The notes under the pieces are model-generated. The model was not told the DNA's origin. It searched no databases and saw only the letters and a program-made list of their open reading frames with translations. Position numbers and translations under genes: made by a program. DNA of 64,000 bases from Paenibacillus sophorae (lineage in GTDB: Bacteria > Bacillota > Bacilli > Paenibacillales > Paenibacillaceae), in contig NZ_CP076607.1 of assembly GCF_018966525.1 (NCBI RefSeq), positions 5,518,001 through 5,582,000 on the forward strand. Direction: 5' to 3'. This document shows, piece after piece, positions 35,501 to 45,082 of the stretch. The first letter of the stretch is position 1. The number at the start of each line of letters is the position of its first letter.

Positions 35501-36646
35501 TTAGGTTTTTGGTTGACTTTTAGCCCACAGCCCGATGGATACCGCGCAGCACAGTACCGCAAAGACCGTCACCCCGAAAAATCCGTTCAACTGCGCGTAC
35601 AAAAGTCCGGCGAAATAGGCCCCGACTGTCGTTGCGGCGTAGTTGACCACGTTCGATAGCGCTGCGATTGTCCCACGGGCAGTGGAGGATAGCGTCTGGA
35701 ACAGCGCCATCATGATCGGAAAAACGGTCCCAAAGACTAGATACAAGACGAAGAAGCACAGATGCACCAGCAGCGGCGACGCTGCGAAATTGAGCAGCAA
35801 ATAAAGCATTGCCATCATGCCGATCCCCCCCATCAGCACGGCTCGCCCGCCTAGTCTCGCCGCCGCATGGCCGCCGATAAAACTGCCGATCAAGTTGCCA
35901 AGGCCCATGAAAATGAACACGTGACCGATCTCTGACACATTCATCCCGAACTTGTCCGAGAGCCAGTTGCCGATAAACGTGAATACGGCGAAAGCGCCCG
36001 TCAAAATCGCAAAAAAGGCCAGATAGGACCCTTTCGCCCCGTTCGCGCCGAGCAGCTCGGCGTAACGATCCATTATAGAAGGCTGCCTGCCGGCAGCCGC
36101 CGACTTAAATTGGGGGACGATCCATAAAATCAACGCGAACAGTGCAAAAGCGATTCCCCCGATGATAAAAAACGGCATCTTCCAGGAATGCGCGGCCAAG
36201 TAGCTGCCGATCGGCACGCCGACCGTCTGCGAGACTGCGAAACCGGCCGATACAATGCCCATCGATTTCGTCACCTTCGGGGCGGGAACTAGAACTGGAA
36301 TCGTCGCCCACACCTGCGGAGACGTAAATGCCGCAAAAATGCCGGCCAGCGCCCGAAACGCAAACATCGACCAAAAGTTCCACGCCAAGCCGCACAGGAA
36401 GGTAGAAACCGCAAAACCAAGGATGCCAAATAGCATGATCTTTTTCCTGTTCAAACCGTCCGAAACCGGCCCCGCTATAAGAGCGAACAAGGCATACCCC
36501 AGTGCATACGCCCCGATCATCCAGCCTGATGCTTCGACGCTGATATGAAACTGCTGCCGAAGCGTCGGCAGCAGCGGCGACACCAGAAACGTATCCGTAC
36601 CTATTACGAATGCAATCAGAAAATATATGCTTAAGATACTCTTCAT
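35501..36646 (-). CDS. MFS drug-efflux transporter (DHA1-like)
   Basis: 381 residues, 12 predicted membrane helices. The loop 2-3 motif reads GPVSDGLNRKKIMLFG at about 63-78, typical for proton-driven MFS drug exporters; WMIGAYALGYALFALI is helix 2. The start ATG at 36646 is 9 bases after AAAGGAG. Divergent from the PaaX-type regulator, which may control it. GC-rich codon use differs from the MerR gene after it. Confidence 0.88.
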   Translation of the reverse strand: MKSILSIYFLIAFVIGTDTFLVSPLLPTLRQQFHISVEASGWMIGAYALGYALFALIAGPVSDGLNRKKIMLFGILGFAVSTFLCGLAWNFWSMFAFRALAGIFAAFTSPQVWATIPVLVPAPKVTKSMGIVSAGFAVSQTVGVPIGSYLAAHSWKMPFFIIGGIAFALFALILWIVPQFKSAAAGRQPSIMDRYAELLGANGAKGSYLAFFAILTGAFAVFTFIGNWLSDKFGMNVSEIGHVFIFMGLGNLIGSFIGGHAAARLGGRAVLMGGIGMMAMLYLLLNFAASPLLVHLCFFVLYLVFGTVFPIMMALFQTLSSTARGTIAALSNVVNYAATTVGAYFAGLLYAQLNGFFGVTVFAVLCCAVSIGLWAKSQPKT

Positions 36647-36845
36647 TATCGGTTCTCTCCTTTCTTCGTTCAAATTGATTGCGGCTTATTCTCTCACAGG
36701 GACATCCGCCTCACGTCTGAGATACCCCTGCAAAATATAACTTAAAACGATGTGCAAGAAAATATTTTTATTATAAAATGGTTTGCTTCCCTTTACCGTA
36801 ATCTTTATAATGAAGGGCGAATGCCATAGGGATCGAGGTGCTTTC

Positions 36846-37652
36846 ATGCTGTCCTTAGAAAAACAAATCCTGTACATGCTCCTGCATCGGCGAGCAATTT
36901 CGACCTCCGAGTTTATTCGGATTTTCAAGGGTCGCGGCAAATCCGAACAGGTTATTCGCAATACGCTCTCTTCCTTAAAGAAGAAAGGCTACATCGTGGC
37001 CGAAGACCGGAAATATAATTTGGCGGAAGCAGGCGTCCGGGTTATCGAGAGCCTGCAGCTGAAATTTTCCGGCATGGATACGTCGTGGGACGGGCGCTGG
37101 CATTTCGTCATGTTCAGCATTCCCGAGCAGCATCGTTCAACGCGGAATTCGTTCCGCCGCGAGCTTATGCAAATCGGTTACGGGCTCTTGTTCGACGGCG
37201 TCTTCGTATGCCCGTTCAATCGCGAGAACGCCGTGCTCCAGTTGGTCGAGCAGTGCGGCCTGGACGCATCATGGATCCGCACTGCAATCGGCGAGCTGCG
37301 TTACGGTCCGATCACGGCGATCGATGCGGTACGGATTTGGCCCGTCCAGGAGCTGAATGAGAAATACGCCTGGTTTATCGGCTGGATCAACGACAAGATC
37401 AAAGAATCGTCGGCTTTCATGGAGAACAGCGCGGAGCTTATGCCGTGGGATGTCTTGCTGCTTATTTTGGAGGCCGGAGAGGCGTTCGGTGAAATTTTGC
37501 TAGAAGACCCATTCCTGCCGAGAGAGTTGCTGCCGGACGATTGGAAAATGCCGAAGGCTCGGGAATTGTATCATTTTTATATCGACCATAAGCTCGTTCC
37601 CCTGCTCCAAAGCGACAAAGAGCTGTATTCCCTGATCGTGTCGAGGGACTGA
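36846..37652 (+). CDS. PaaX family transcriptional regulator
   Basis: 268 residues. A winged helix covers 1-70 (SEFIRIFKGRGKSEQVIRNT, then LSSLKKKGYI), followed by the PaaX central domain (WDGRWHFVMFSIPEQHRSTR) and the C-terminal domain (PFLPRELLPDDWKMPKARELY). PaaX of E. coli represses phenylacetate genes and responds to phenylacetyl-CoA; no paa genes are in this window, so it may regulate the divergent MFS exporter or the convergent operon. ATG at 36846 after GAGGTG. Confidence 0.9.
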   Translation: MLSLEKQILYMLLHRRAISTSEFIRIFKGRGKSEQVIRNTLSSLKKKGYIVAEDRKYNLAEAGVRVIESLQLKFSGMDTSWDGRWHFVMFSIPEQHRSTRNSFRRELMQIGYGLLFDGVFVCPFNRENAVLQLVEQCGLDASWIRTAIGELRYGPITAIDAVRIWPVQELNEKYAWFIGWINDKIKESSAFMENSAELMPWDVLLLILEAGEAFGEILLEDPFLPRELLPDDWKMPKARELYHFYIDHKLVPLLQSDKELYSLIVSRD

Positions 37653-37677
37653 ATATCGACAATGACGACTTAAGCTG

Positions 37678-39090
37678 TTAAACAAGCTTGCGGCTGAAGC
37701 TCATCGCAGCCATTACGAGACTTGCGGCAAAGATGACGGCGGCGACTTCATCGAGGCTGCCCGTCGTTGCCTTACCGCTGAAGACGGCGCCGATCAGGCT
37801 CGTCGCCAAAATACTCCCCAAAGAGCGGAAGGTAAGGAACAACCCGGACGCAGCGCCTGTCTCCCCCGGTTTGGCAAGCGTGAACAGAGCCGTCTGCCAG
37901 CCAACATTGGCAAGGCCGTTCGGGATGCCAAGTATAGCGAGAACGGCCAGCAGCCATATTAATCCGGTATCCAATTTTACGAACAGCAATAGCACCGTAC
38001 CAAGGACCAGGAACATGTACCCGACGACGATCGATTTTCTGTACGTGTAGCGGGAAACGATGGGGACCGCCACCTGCGTCGCCACGATTCCGGATACCAG
38101 CAGCGGCAGCAGAATAAGTCCCGACTCCTTCTCCGAGTATCCCCGCAGCAGCTGCAGCCACAAAGGCAACCCATAGAGGATGCAGTAATACACAAAACTT
38201 GTACCTGCGTACTGCACATACACCATCAATAGTTTCAAATCAGACTTCAGAAGCCTCACATTGATAAACGGGTTCTCCCTGCGCAATTCGTAGCCGACCA
38301 GCACGCCAAACAGAGTCGCGGCAGCAATAAGCATCCACCAAAGCGGGCCGCTCTTCATGGACTGCAGAAAATAGATGAACCCGAAAAGCGAGCTGCTAAA
38401 AAGCAGAATGCCCGGAATATCAAGCTGGATCCGCCAGACTGCCACACTCCGGTCAGTGACGGCCGAGGATTGTTCTCGGGGAATCCAAAGGCGGAATAAA
38501 GCCATAATCAGCATTACAATAGGCACATTAATCCAGAAAATGGACCGCCAATCGATGAAATATACAAGAAAACCGCCGATGACCGGACCGAGCGCTGCCG
38601 TAATATTGTTCGTGAAGGAAATCATCCCTGTAGCCGAAACGGGAATTTTCCCGTTATTCGTCCCGGCTGCGGCTGCAGAAGCCTGGAGCAGCGCCATCCC
38701 TGCCGGAAATAACGCCGTATTGCTGAACGCCTGCAAAATGCGCAGGGCTACCAGCCACCCGAACGACGGCGCCCAAACGGAAAACAGGCTGAACAAGGCA
38801 ACGAAAATGAGCCCGGCGCTGAAAATACGGCGGGGCCCGTACAGATCGGCAAGCTTGCCCATAACCGGCTGGCCGATGGCCGTCATCAGGAAATAACCTA
38901 AAATCAGCCAGGACGTCTGCGCGATCGAAATATGATAATAGAAAGCGATTTTCAGAAGCGCAACCGAGATCATTGACGAGTTAAGGGGATTCAGCAGTGC
39001 CGCCATAGCAACAATGCCGGTCATTTTTCTGACGGTTGAATCCATCTTTAGGCGATTGTTTGAATGGAAAGCCGCGAGTTGGTCATTCAT
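37678..39090 (-). CDS. MFS transporter, 14-helix DHA2 type
   Basis: 470 residues, 13-14 hydrophobic helices. GKLADLYGPRRIFSAGLIFV is the loop 2-3 motif, and LLNPLNSSMISVALLKIA is the helix 1 motif of the DHA2 group. It exports drugs or similar compounds using the proton gradient. It is the last gene of a leftward unit of oxidoreductase, VOC protein and exporter. Ends 25 bases from the convergent PaaX gene. Confidence 0.88.
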   Translation of the reverse strand: MNDQLAAFHSNNRLKMDSTVRKMTGIVAMAALLNPLNSSMISVALLKIAFYYHISIAQTSWLILGYFLMTAIGQPVMGKLADLYGPRRIFSAGLIFVALFSLFSVWAPSFGWLVALRILQAFSNTALFPAGMALLQASAAAAGTNNGKIPVSATGMISFTNNITAALGPVIGGFLVYFIDWRSIFWINVPIVMLIMALFRLWIPREQSSAVTDRSVAVWRIQLDIPGILLFSSSLFGFIYFLQSMKSGPLWWMLIAAATLFGVLVGYELRRENPFINVRLLKSDLKLLMVYVQYAGTSFVYYCILYGLPLWLQLLRGYSEKESGLILLPLLVSGIVATQVAVPIVSRYTYRKSIVVGYMFLVLGTVLLLFVKLDTGLIWLLAVLAILGIPNGLANVGWQTALFTLAKPGETGAASGLFLTFRSLGSILATSLIGAVFSGKATTGSLDEVAAVIFAASLVMAAMSFSRKLV

Positions 39091-39194
39091 GTTTCACTCA
39101 CCCTCTTCCTCTCATATCTGGGCAAGTCTTCGGGGCCAAAATGCCAGCAGCACGCGCCTGAAGAGGCGCGCACCGCGGCAAACTTCGAGAAAGG

Positions 39195-39563
39195 TCAGTT
39201 GTCGGTTTTGGCCTCGAAATACTCAACCATCAGTCCGTCGGGATTCCGAACCATCATGTTTTTGCCGAACGCGTTCGAGTGCGGGCCGTGCAAAATTACA
39301 GCCCCGTTCTCCTTCAGCCACGGCTCGAACTCGTCGAGGGAATCGACGTAAAAGATAGCCTGGATGTCGCGAACCGGGTCAAGCGACTCCTTGTCGCCGG
39401 ACAAAATAAGAACGCTACCGATTTTGGCGCCCTTGATATCTAGTTCGGCAATATCGAAGCGCATCTCGCAGGCAGTGCCTTGAATATTCTCGTAGAAGGC
39501 GATCGTGCTGTCGAATTTCTCTTTGTCGGTATAAAGGCGAAGTATCCGGTCGGTCACGAGCAT
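39195..39563 (-). CDS. VOC (glyoxalase/dioxygenase-fold) family protein
   Basis: 122 residues with the paired beta-alpha-beta-beta-beta fold: ILRLYTDKEKFDSTIAFYEN at the start and MVRNPDGLMVEYFEAK near the end, the latter providing a conserved metal-ligand Glu. Start ATG at 39563, 9 bases after GGAGAGG. Such proteins bind metal and act on or sequester thiol-reactive or aromatic compounds. It lies 22 bases after the oxidoreductase gene. Confidence 0.82.
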   Translation of the reverse strand: MLVTDRILRLYTDKEKFDSTIAFYENIQGTACEMRFDIAELDIKGAKIGSVLILSGDKESLDPVRDIQAIFYVDSLDEFEPWLKENGAVILHGPHSNAFGKNMMVRNPDGLMVEYFEAKTDN

Positions 39564-39585
39564 AACATTCATCCTCTCCAATAAA

Positions 39586-40674
39586 TTACATGTCGTGGCG
39601 TATAACGACGCATTCGAGATTGCTTGCCGCCTCCGCGGCTTCCATCGCTTCCGGCAAATCCTTGAGCGGATATACTTTCGCAGCAATCGGGCTCATATCA
39701 AGCTGTCCGCTTCTCAGCAGATTCAGCAGCTTGAAATGGGCGTCGGCGTCGTACATGAAGTGGCCGATGATCTCCAGGCTGTTGAACATCATTTGCATGT
39801 AGTTCACAGGTAAAGGCGAGGTCATGCTGCCCATCAGCACGAGCCGGCCGCGCTGCCGCAAGCTGCCGAGAGCTGCCAGCGTAGCGTTTGGGTCTCCGGC
39901 CTGGCCGATCATATCGAAGGCCATGTCGGCTCCGCCCCCTGCCGCTTCGCGCAGGGCTTCACTGTCCTTCCGGACGTCGCCGCTTAGCGCCACGGTCGCA
40001 ACTCGGTTGCCGGCTGTTTTGGCCAGCACCTCTAGCGACGTTGTGTTGCGGCCCGCGGCGATTACCTTGCCCGCTCCCATAGCCAGCGCCACGAGCACCG
40101 CCGCCGTTCCGTAAGCCCCGGTCGCGCCGGTGACGACGACCGTTTCACCCGCCGCCAATCGGCCTCGCACGAGTCCGCCGTATGGTACGACGCAGCGGCT
40201 GAAGACGGCGAACTGCTCCGGAGCAATATTGTCCAATCCTTCCACGGGGGTGACCGCCATGACTGGGAACAGCGCATATTCGGCAAGGGTGCCGTCGGCC
40301 CAGTCGGCCTGCATTTGTTCGCCTATGCCACCGAAATGGGTGACGCCGATCAAAATTTGCCCTTTTTCGGGCACGTTCTCGCCCGAGACCAGATGCGAGG
40401 ATAGAATGACACGCTGCCCAGGCTTCAAATGCCACACGTCGGGACCGACGGCCTCGATAACCCCGTAGCCGTTCCCTCCGGGAGTGAACCAGCCTTTCGG
40501 CGGCAAATAGGTCGGGAGCTTGCCTTCGACATATTCTTTCAGATACGACATCAGCGACGAAGCTTCGATTCGGACCAGTACACTTCCCGGACGTACTTCT
40601 GGCTTCGGAACTTCCTTGAGCTGTAATCCACTGCCGAATCCTTTGATCTGCCATGCCTTCATCGTGTTGCTCAT
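39586..40674 (-). CDS. MDR superfamily NADPH-dependent oxidoreductase
   Basis: 362 residues. The N-terminal GroES-like domain (about 20-150) lacks the zinc-site cysteines of true alcohol dehydrogenases; the nucleotide-binding domain has ATGAYGTAAVLVALAMGA near 182-199. This fits the quinone oxidoreductase/enoyl reductase branch. AGGAGG precedes the ATG. It heads the three-gene unit with VOC protein and exporter, suggesting detoxification of quinones or reactive carbonyls. Confidence 0.85.
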   Translation of the reverse strand: MSNTMKAWQIKGFGSGLQLKEVPKPEVRPGSVLVRIEASSLMSYLKEYVEGKLPTYLPPKGWFTPGGNGYGVIEAVGPDVWHLKPGQRVILSSHLVSGENVPEKGQILIGVTHFGGIGEQMQADWADGTLAEYALFPVMAVTPVEGLDNIAPEQFAVFSRCVVPYGGLVRGRLAAGETVVVTGATGAYGTAAVLVALAMGAGKVIAAGRNTTSLEVLAKTAGNRVATVALSGDVRKDSEALREAAGGGADMAFDMIGQAGDPNATLAALGSLRQRGRLVLMGSMTSPLPVNYMQMMFNSLEIIGHFMYDADAHFKLLNLLRSGQLDMSPIAAKVYPLKDLPEAMEAAEAASNLECVVIRHDM

Positions 40675-40865
40675 AGGTGACTTCCTCCTTTAAAAAAATG
40701 CAAATGCCAGCGTCAGGAAGAAATATAACATATTAAAATGCGAAAGTAAATATTTATATTATACAGATGAGGCACGTCAGCGTTATGACTAAGCGTGGTT
40801 TACCATCGATTTAAGTTCGTAACACAACCTCTTCTCATACTGTCGAAGGGCATGAACTGGTATCC

Positions 40866-40895
40866 TATAAAAAAAGAACCGCGCAGGGCGCGGAT
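40866..40895 (-). terminator. Terminator of the SDR gene at 40924
   Basis: CCGCGC pairs with GCGCGG, followed by TTCTTTTTTT on the minus strand. The remaining spacer (40,675-40,865) holds only the upstream region of the oxidoreductase gene. Confidence 0.8.
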
Positions 40896-40923
40896 CCAAA
40901 TCAATGATTTTGATTAAAACAGC

Positions 40924-41661
40924 TTAAATAATAAAGCCGCCATCCATAACTAATGTTGTACCAATTGTGAAAGATGCTTCTTCTGAGAGTAGGAAAACAA
41001 TGCCTTTTGCAATTTCTTCTGATTCAGCGATTCTTTTCATTGGAATCATTTGCGAAAATTTTTCAATCACTGCATCACCAAGTCCTTCCGTAATTTCAGA
41101 TTTGGTTGGGCCAGGTGCGATGGAATTAATTCGAATATTTTGATTAGCCATTTCTTTGGCAGCTACTTTAGTTAAAGCCTCAACAGCGAATTTCGATGCA
41201 CTATAAGCACTAGAAAGATTGGTAGGTCTAATTCCAGCAATGGAGGAAACATTCACAATGGCTCCGCCTCCTGTTTTCAACATTTGTTGAACTTCGTATT
41301 TCATACAGGCAAACAAGCCTATAACATTCGTTTGTAACGCATCTTGGAGATCCTTTGTTTCGGTATCAACCAAAGGAGCAGGTGTTTTACTTATTCCTGC
41401 GCAATTTACTGCTAAATCCAACCTTCCATATTGATCAACGATCCACTGAATGCCTTCGCGTATGCTTTCTTCACTCGCAACATCCATCTTCAAGAAAACT
41501 GCTTCTCCACCCAGAGCACGAATTTCTTCCACAACTTGTTGTCCCTTCTCTTTACGGCGGGCTGCGATGACAACCTTAGCTCCCTTAGATGCTAATATCA
41601 CTGCAGTCGATTTACCTATACCACTTGTTGCACCTACCACTAAGGCTACCTTGTTTTTCAT
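40924..41661 (-). CDS. Short-chain dehydrogenase/reductase (SDR), classical type
   Basis: 245 residues. Cofactor motif VGATSGIGKSTAVILASKG near residue 10, NAG-equivalent NCAG near 88, catalytic YSASK (Tyr about 152, Lys 156), and the PGPTKSEI segment. The ARRKEKG basic cluster after strand 2 suggests NADPH. ATG at 41661 is 8 bases after GGAGG. A TetR-type operator lies about 115 bases upstream. Confidence 0.9.
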   Translation of the reverse strand: MKNKVALVVGATSGIGKSTAVILASKGAKVVIAARRKEKGQQVVEEIRALGGEAVFLKMDVASEESIREGIQWIVDQYGRLDLAVNCAGISKTPAPLVDTETKDLQDALQTNVIGLFACMKYEVQQMLKTGGGAIVNVSSIAGIRPTNLSSAYSASKFAVEALTKVAAKEMANQNIRINSIAPGPTKSEITEGLGDAVIEKFSQMIPMKRIAESEEIAKGIVFLLSEEASFTIGTTLVMDGGFII

Positions 41662-41775
41662 TTTCAAAACCTCCAGATATTTTTATTTATGATTAAGCGT
41701 CCCTTCTAATCTGATGACGAAAATTCCAACCTTAGGTTTTTTTGAGCCACTCCTTCATTAACACAGATCAACTAA

Positions 41776-41793
41776 AACGAATGTTCATTCTAT
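41776..41793. promoter_or_regulatory. TetR-type operator candidate A
   Basis: ACGAATGTTCATTCTAT lies upstream of the SDR gene at 40924-41661. Same motif as at 41849, 42524 and 47608. Confidence 0.55.
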
Positions 41794-41846
41794 TCTTTAT
41801 CAATCCATCTTATATATTCATCGTAACCCATCTCCCTGAAATAAGA

Positions 41847-41864
41847 TTGAACGTTCGTTCTAGT
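41847..41864. promoter_or_regulatory. TetR-type operator candidate B
   Basis: TTGAACGTTCGTTCTAG, identical to site D at 47607. It lies between the tetR terminator and the SDR promoter. Confidence 0.55.
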
Positions 41865-41896
41865 GGTTATAAAAAAGGCTTGTTCGAGCGAGCCTA
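41865..41896 (-). terminator. Terminator of the TetR-type gene
   Basis: On the minus strand GGCT...AGCC (GGCTCGCTCGAACAAGCC) is followed by TTTTTTATA, at the tetR stop codon. Confidence 0.65.
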
Positions 41897-42496
41897 TCGT
41901 TCCGTCAGCGCATTATCCATGAGACGTACGGCATTCCAGCAGGAACGGATTGCTTCGTGTACGCTGTCGGTGGTTAATTCGAAGATACCGTGCAGATGGG
42001 CTTTCAACATGTAAACAAAAGTCCCGTAATGCATCTGCACCATCATTTTCGGATTCAGCGGGATAAACAACATCTGCTGAATTGCTTCTTCGTATAACTT
42101 GTTCATAGGCCCGCACCAACCGCCTGTATAGACAGCCTTCTTCACATCCTCGTAAATGTAAGGCGAGAACGAATACTGCTCAATAAATTGAAAACCCTGC
42201 GGATATTTTTTACCCAAGTCGATCACCCGGTTCCAACCCAACTCGAACTTTTCACGAATTGTTCTGCCCTGCAATAAACCTTCACGCACATACTCTCCGT
42301 TAAACGTGACAATTGCTTTGTACAACTCGTTCACAATATCTTCTTTACTTTGGAAATAGTGATAAATGCTCCCCGTCGATACGCCAGATTCCTTTGCTAT
42401 TAGCGCCATCGAGGTCGCCTGTAATTCCTTCCGAATAATGATATTAAGTGTCGTTTCCAAGACGGCTCGCTGCACCTTGTTGTATTTCTCAAACAT
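41894..42496 (-). CDS. TetR family transcriptional regulator
   Basis: 200 residues. The N-terminal helix-turn-helix reads ALIAKESGVSTGSIYHYFQS, followed by KEDIVNELYKAI. The rest is an all-helical ligand domain of unknown specificity. AAAGGAGGAG precedes the ATG. An operator-like sequence lies directly upstream (42523-42540), which fits autorepression, and the same motif appears before two SDR genes, so it probably represses them until an inducer binds. Confidence 0.92.
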   Translation of the reverse strand: MFEKYNKVQRAVLETTLNIIIRKELQATSMALIAKESGVSTGSIYHYFQSKEDIVNELYKAIVTFNGEYVREGLLQGRTIREKFELGWNRVIDLGKKYPQGFQFIEQYSFSPYIYEDVKKAVYTGGWCGPMNKLYEEAIQQMLFIPLNPKMMVQMHYGTFVYMLKAHLHGIFELTTDSVHEAIRSCWNAVRLMDNALTER

Positions 42497-42522
42497 TCGG
42501 CTCCTCCTTTCCCACTTCCAAA

Positions 42523-42540
42523 TCGAACGTTCATTCTAAC
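42523..42540. promoter_or_regulatory. TetR-type operator candidate C (autoregulation)
   Basis: TCGAACGTTCATTCTAA lies 27 bases upstream of the tetR start. Contains the GAACGTTC palindrome shared with sites B and D. Confidence 0.6.
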
Positions 42541-42645
42541 TTAGAATACACCTAATGCGCTCTTCAGTCAATAAAGTTGATTGTCTGATAATTGTTGTGA
42601 TGGAAAAGATAATGTTTTTAATTTGGCGGAATCCAGCCGATTGCG

Positions 42646-43149
42646 TTAATTTGTTTTGGTGCCTTTATCACCTGCGGCTGGCTGAATAAGCTCAATCAGA
42701 TTGCCTTCCGGATCCTTCACGTAGGCAAAGCGGGCCCCAGGACGAACTGCATCCGCTGGAGGAGAGACACTAACAGCACCTGCAGCGAGGATATCCGAAT
42801 ACACCTTCTCTAGATCTTTCACATAAAGTGCCCAATGAAAGTAACCTTGTGTGCCAGAAGCGTCAAATGGATCTTTAAATTTCTGGGGTTTAGATTCACC
42901 GCGTTCTATGAGCTCGATTTTCAGCCCGTCGGGAGCACGAAGGATTACTGATCTAATTTTCGCCTCGGGCATCTCGAAATGTTCTTCTTCCTCAACAAGA
43001 CCCAAGGCTTTACCGTAGAAGCGGCGCTGAGCATCAAGGTCGGCGACCGAAAGGCCCATATGGTCAAAGGTGAATGTACCTACTGTAGCAATATTCATTT
43101 TACTCGCCCCCGTTGTTTTAGAGTCTGAAGCTTGATTTTCAACATACAT
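42646..43149 (-). CDS. VOC family (glyoxalase-like) protein
   Basis: 167 residues. FDHMGLSVADLDAQRRFYGK opens the first module; YVKDPEGNLIELIQPA closes the second with the usual metal-ligand Glu; WALYVKDLEKVYSDILAAG lies between. Likely a metal-dependent lyase or dioxygenase-fold enzyme. The first ATG has an AGGAG site 6 bases away, so the 17-residue extension before MNIATVG is probably real. Monocistronic. Confidence 0.82.
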   Translation of the reverse strand: MYVENQASDSKTTGASKMNIATVGTFTFDHMGLSVADLDAQRRFYGKALGLVEEEEHFEMPEAKIRSVILRAPDGLKIELIERGESKPQKFKDPFDASGTQGYFHWALYVKDLEKVYSDILAAGAVSVSPPADAVRPGARFAYVKDPEGNLIELIQPAAGDKGTKTN

Positions 43150-43299
43150 TTCGTTCTCCTATTAAGATAAATATCGCAACTCTGTCCAAATCTATCCCCC
43201 TCTTTTCTACTGACTTCATCGCTTCCACTGCCAAGCTGGTTTCTTTTTGAATGGTGAAAAGCTCAGACATGAGGGCATTTAACGGAAACCTTAATATTT

Positions 43300-43548
43300 T
43301 CACGGTGTTGAAGTGAGAGTTGCAAATCCAAGGAAGAACAATTGATAAAAGATACGTCCTGGATGTTTTGTCTTTATAGCAGCTTGAAGGGCAGAACGAT
43401 GTGCGGCCAAATGACGTTTTCTAACGCTATGACCGAGTTCATGGGCGATTTCGAAGTGACGATATGCATCTTTCCACTTCCCTTGGATGGCGAGATTTTT
43501 GCCAGTTTCCATTTCTTGTTCAAAGAGATCGAAGTTCTTTTCCCCCAT
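43300..43548 (-). CDS. DUF3703 family protein, C-terminally short
   Basis: 82 residues. FEQEMETGKNLAIQGKWKDA and YRHFEIAHELGHSVRKRHLA match the DUF3703 family, proteins of about 110-120 residues. The C-terminal 30 residues with the family's Gly/Asn-rich ending are missing, so it may be truncated. Function unknown. ATG at 43548, 8 bases after AAGGAG. Confidence 0.6.
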   Translation of the reverse strand: MGEKNFDLFEQEMETGKNLAIQGKWKDAYRHFEIAHELGHSVRKRHLAAHRSALQAAIKTKHPGRIFYQLFFLGFATLTSTP

Positions 43549-43612
43549 GTTCATGTCTCCTTGTTAATAGGTGGTCAACAGGAAGCCACCGATTGAGGAA
43601 TAAAGTCATGAC

Positions 43613-44449
43613 TTACAATCCCAATTGGATGTTGCGCGTTTCATATAAGCAACTCAAACCATTGGGGTCGTTCTCCACCTTGTAACTCACAAAGCGTTCA
43701 GCTTCATCCGAAGTCCGAATACGCAGAGGCTTTTCCTCCAGACGTGTCAATTCAAGCACGACTTTAGCCACGGATTCAGGAGATTGAGGGTCGGCGTTGA
43801 CTGAACCAAAAGTCGAGATGAATGCATCGAATACCGGTTTAAATTCATCTTCAGGAATTCCGCCATTTGCAGCAATTTGGGACATAACCGTATTACTAAA
43901 ATTCGTATTGATAGCCCCAGGTTCAATAAGCGTAACGTCGATATTGAAATACGGCTTATAATACGTGGCCAAACTCTCAATTAAACCCTCAAGAGCAAAT
44001 TTACTGGCGCAGTACACCTCATTCAGAGCTTGACCAACTAAGCCGCTAATACTTGAGGTGGCGACGATATGTCCACCGCCTGCTTTGCGCATTAAAGGGA
44101 ATGCCTCCCGGATGGTACGAATAACGCCGTAGACATTGGTATCAAAGACTTCTTGGACATCTTTGATTTCCGTCTGGTTCAATGCTTTCACGTATCCGAA
44201 GCCCGCATTGCAAAAAAGCAAATCCAATCGACCATGATACTGATCAATGGTTTGGATCGCACGTTCAATTGTATCTTGCTTGGTAACGTCAATATTCACG
44301 AAGTTAAGGTTTCTGTGGATGTATTTTTGTTGATCTCTTTCAATATTCCTTGTTCCAGCATAGACAGTCCAGCCTTCTGCCGCGAATAATAATGCGGTTG
44401 CCAACCCGATTCCGGAGGATGCACCGGTAATACAGATTACTCTGCTCAT
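43613..44449 (-). CDS. SDR family oxidoreductase, classical type
   Basis: 278 residues. TGASSGIGLATALLFAAEGW is the cofactor motif near residue 8; NAGFGYV near 85; catalytic YCASKFALEG with Tyr about 152. Its length and C-terminal extension fit the 17-beta-hydroxysteroid-dehydrogenase-like subgroup. ATG at 44449 is 8 bases after GGAG. Convergent partner none; the MarR-type gene lies upstream on the same strand. Confidence 0.9.
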   Translation of the reverse strand: MSRVICITGASSGIGLATALLFAAEGWTVYAGTRNIERDQQKYIHRNLNFVNIDVTKQDTIERAIQTIDQYHGRLDLLFCNAGFGYVKALNQTEIKDVQEVFDTNVYGVIRTIREAFPLMRKAGGGHIVATSSISGLVGQALNEVYCASKFALEGLIESLATYYKPYFNIDVTLIEPGAINTNFSNTVMSQIAANGGIPEDEFKPVFDAFISTFGSVNADPQSPESVAKVVLELTRLEEKPLRIRTSDEAERFVSYKVENDPNGLSCLYETRNIQLGL

Positions 44450-44542
44450 AAGTATCACTCCATATGTTTATTTTTTAAACTGTTTAATAATTAAACATTA
44501 ATGCATGCCAACTGTTTTGTCAACACACTGCTTACGAAAAGT

Positions 44543-44953
44543 TTACAGCGGAAGCTTACTCAAAAGTTTACTTAGGGTAGCGATTTCATCATTTGAGTAC
44601 ACGTCGAACATTTTTGCAATTTGCTCATGATATTCGCTAAGGACCGAATTCGCTAAAGCATGTCCTTGATCGGTCACCCGGATCTGTAGGCTTCTACGGC
44701 TTGTGGGGTGAGGATGGCGAGAAACTAGTCCTTGCTTTTCCATTTTATCTAGCAACTGAGTAATAGCTCCACGTGTTACGCCAACTTCTGAGGCAATATC
44801 CATCGCAATATATTCAGGATGTTTTAGAAGCAATTCAAGTGTAAACATCATTACGGGAGAAACGTCATATCGAAGAAGCACCCTATTCAATACTCCGGTG
44901 AGTGCATTTTTAATATCACGCATCTGATAGGATAATAATTGATATGATTCCAT
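44543..44953 (-). CDS. MarR family transcriptional regulator
   Basis: 136 residues. The winged helix-turn-helix reads AMDIASEVGVTRGAITQLLD, then KMEKQGLVSRHPHPTSRRSL (the wing). MarR proteins usually repress efflux or detoxification genes and let go on binding phenolics. It probably controls the SDR 93 bases downstream. Ribosome binding site AAAAGGTG. Confidence 0.9.
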   Translation of the reverse strand: MESYQLLSYQMRDIKNALTGVLNRVLLRYDVSPVMMFTLELLLKHPEYIAMDIASEVGVTRGAITQLLDKMEKQGLVSRHPHPTSRRSLQIRVTDQGHALANSVLSEYHEQIAKMFDVYSNDEIATLSKLLSKLPL

Positions 44954-45082
44954 ATAAACACACCTTTTCTGACGAATGTATACTTGGGAAGATTCCCAAA
45001 GCTGCTATTATTGTACCATTCCCTATTTTCGGATAAAAAAGCAACTCGGTAAACAGACTATAAAATAATTTTGGATTAAAGA

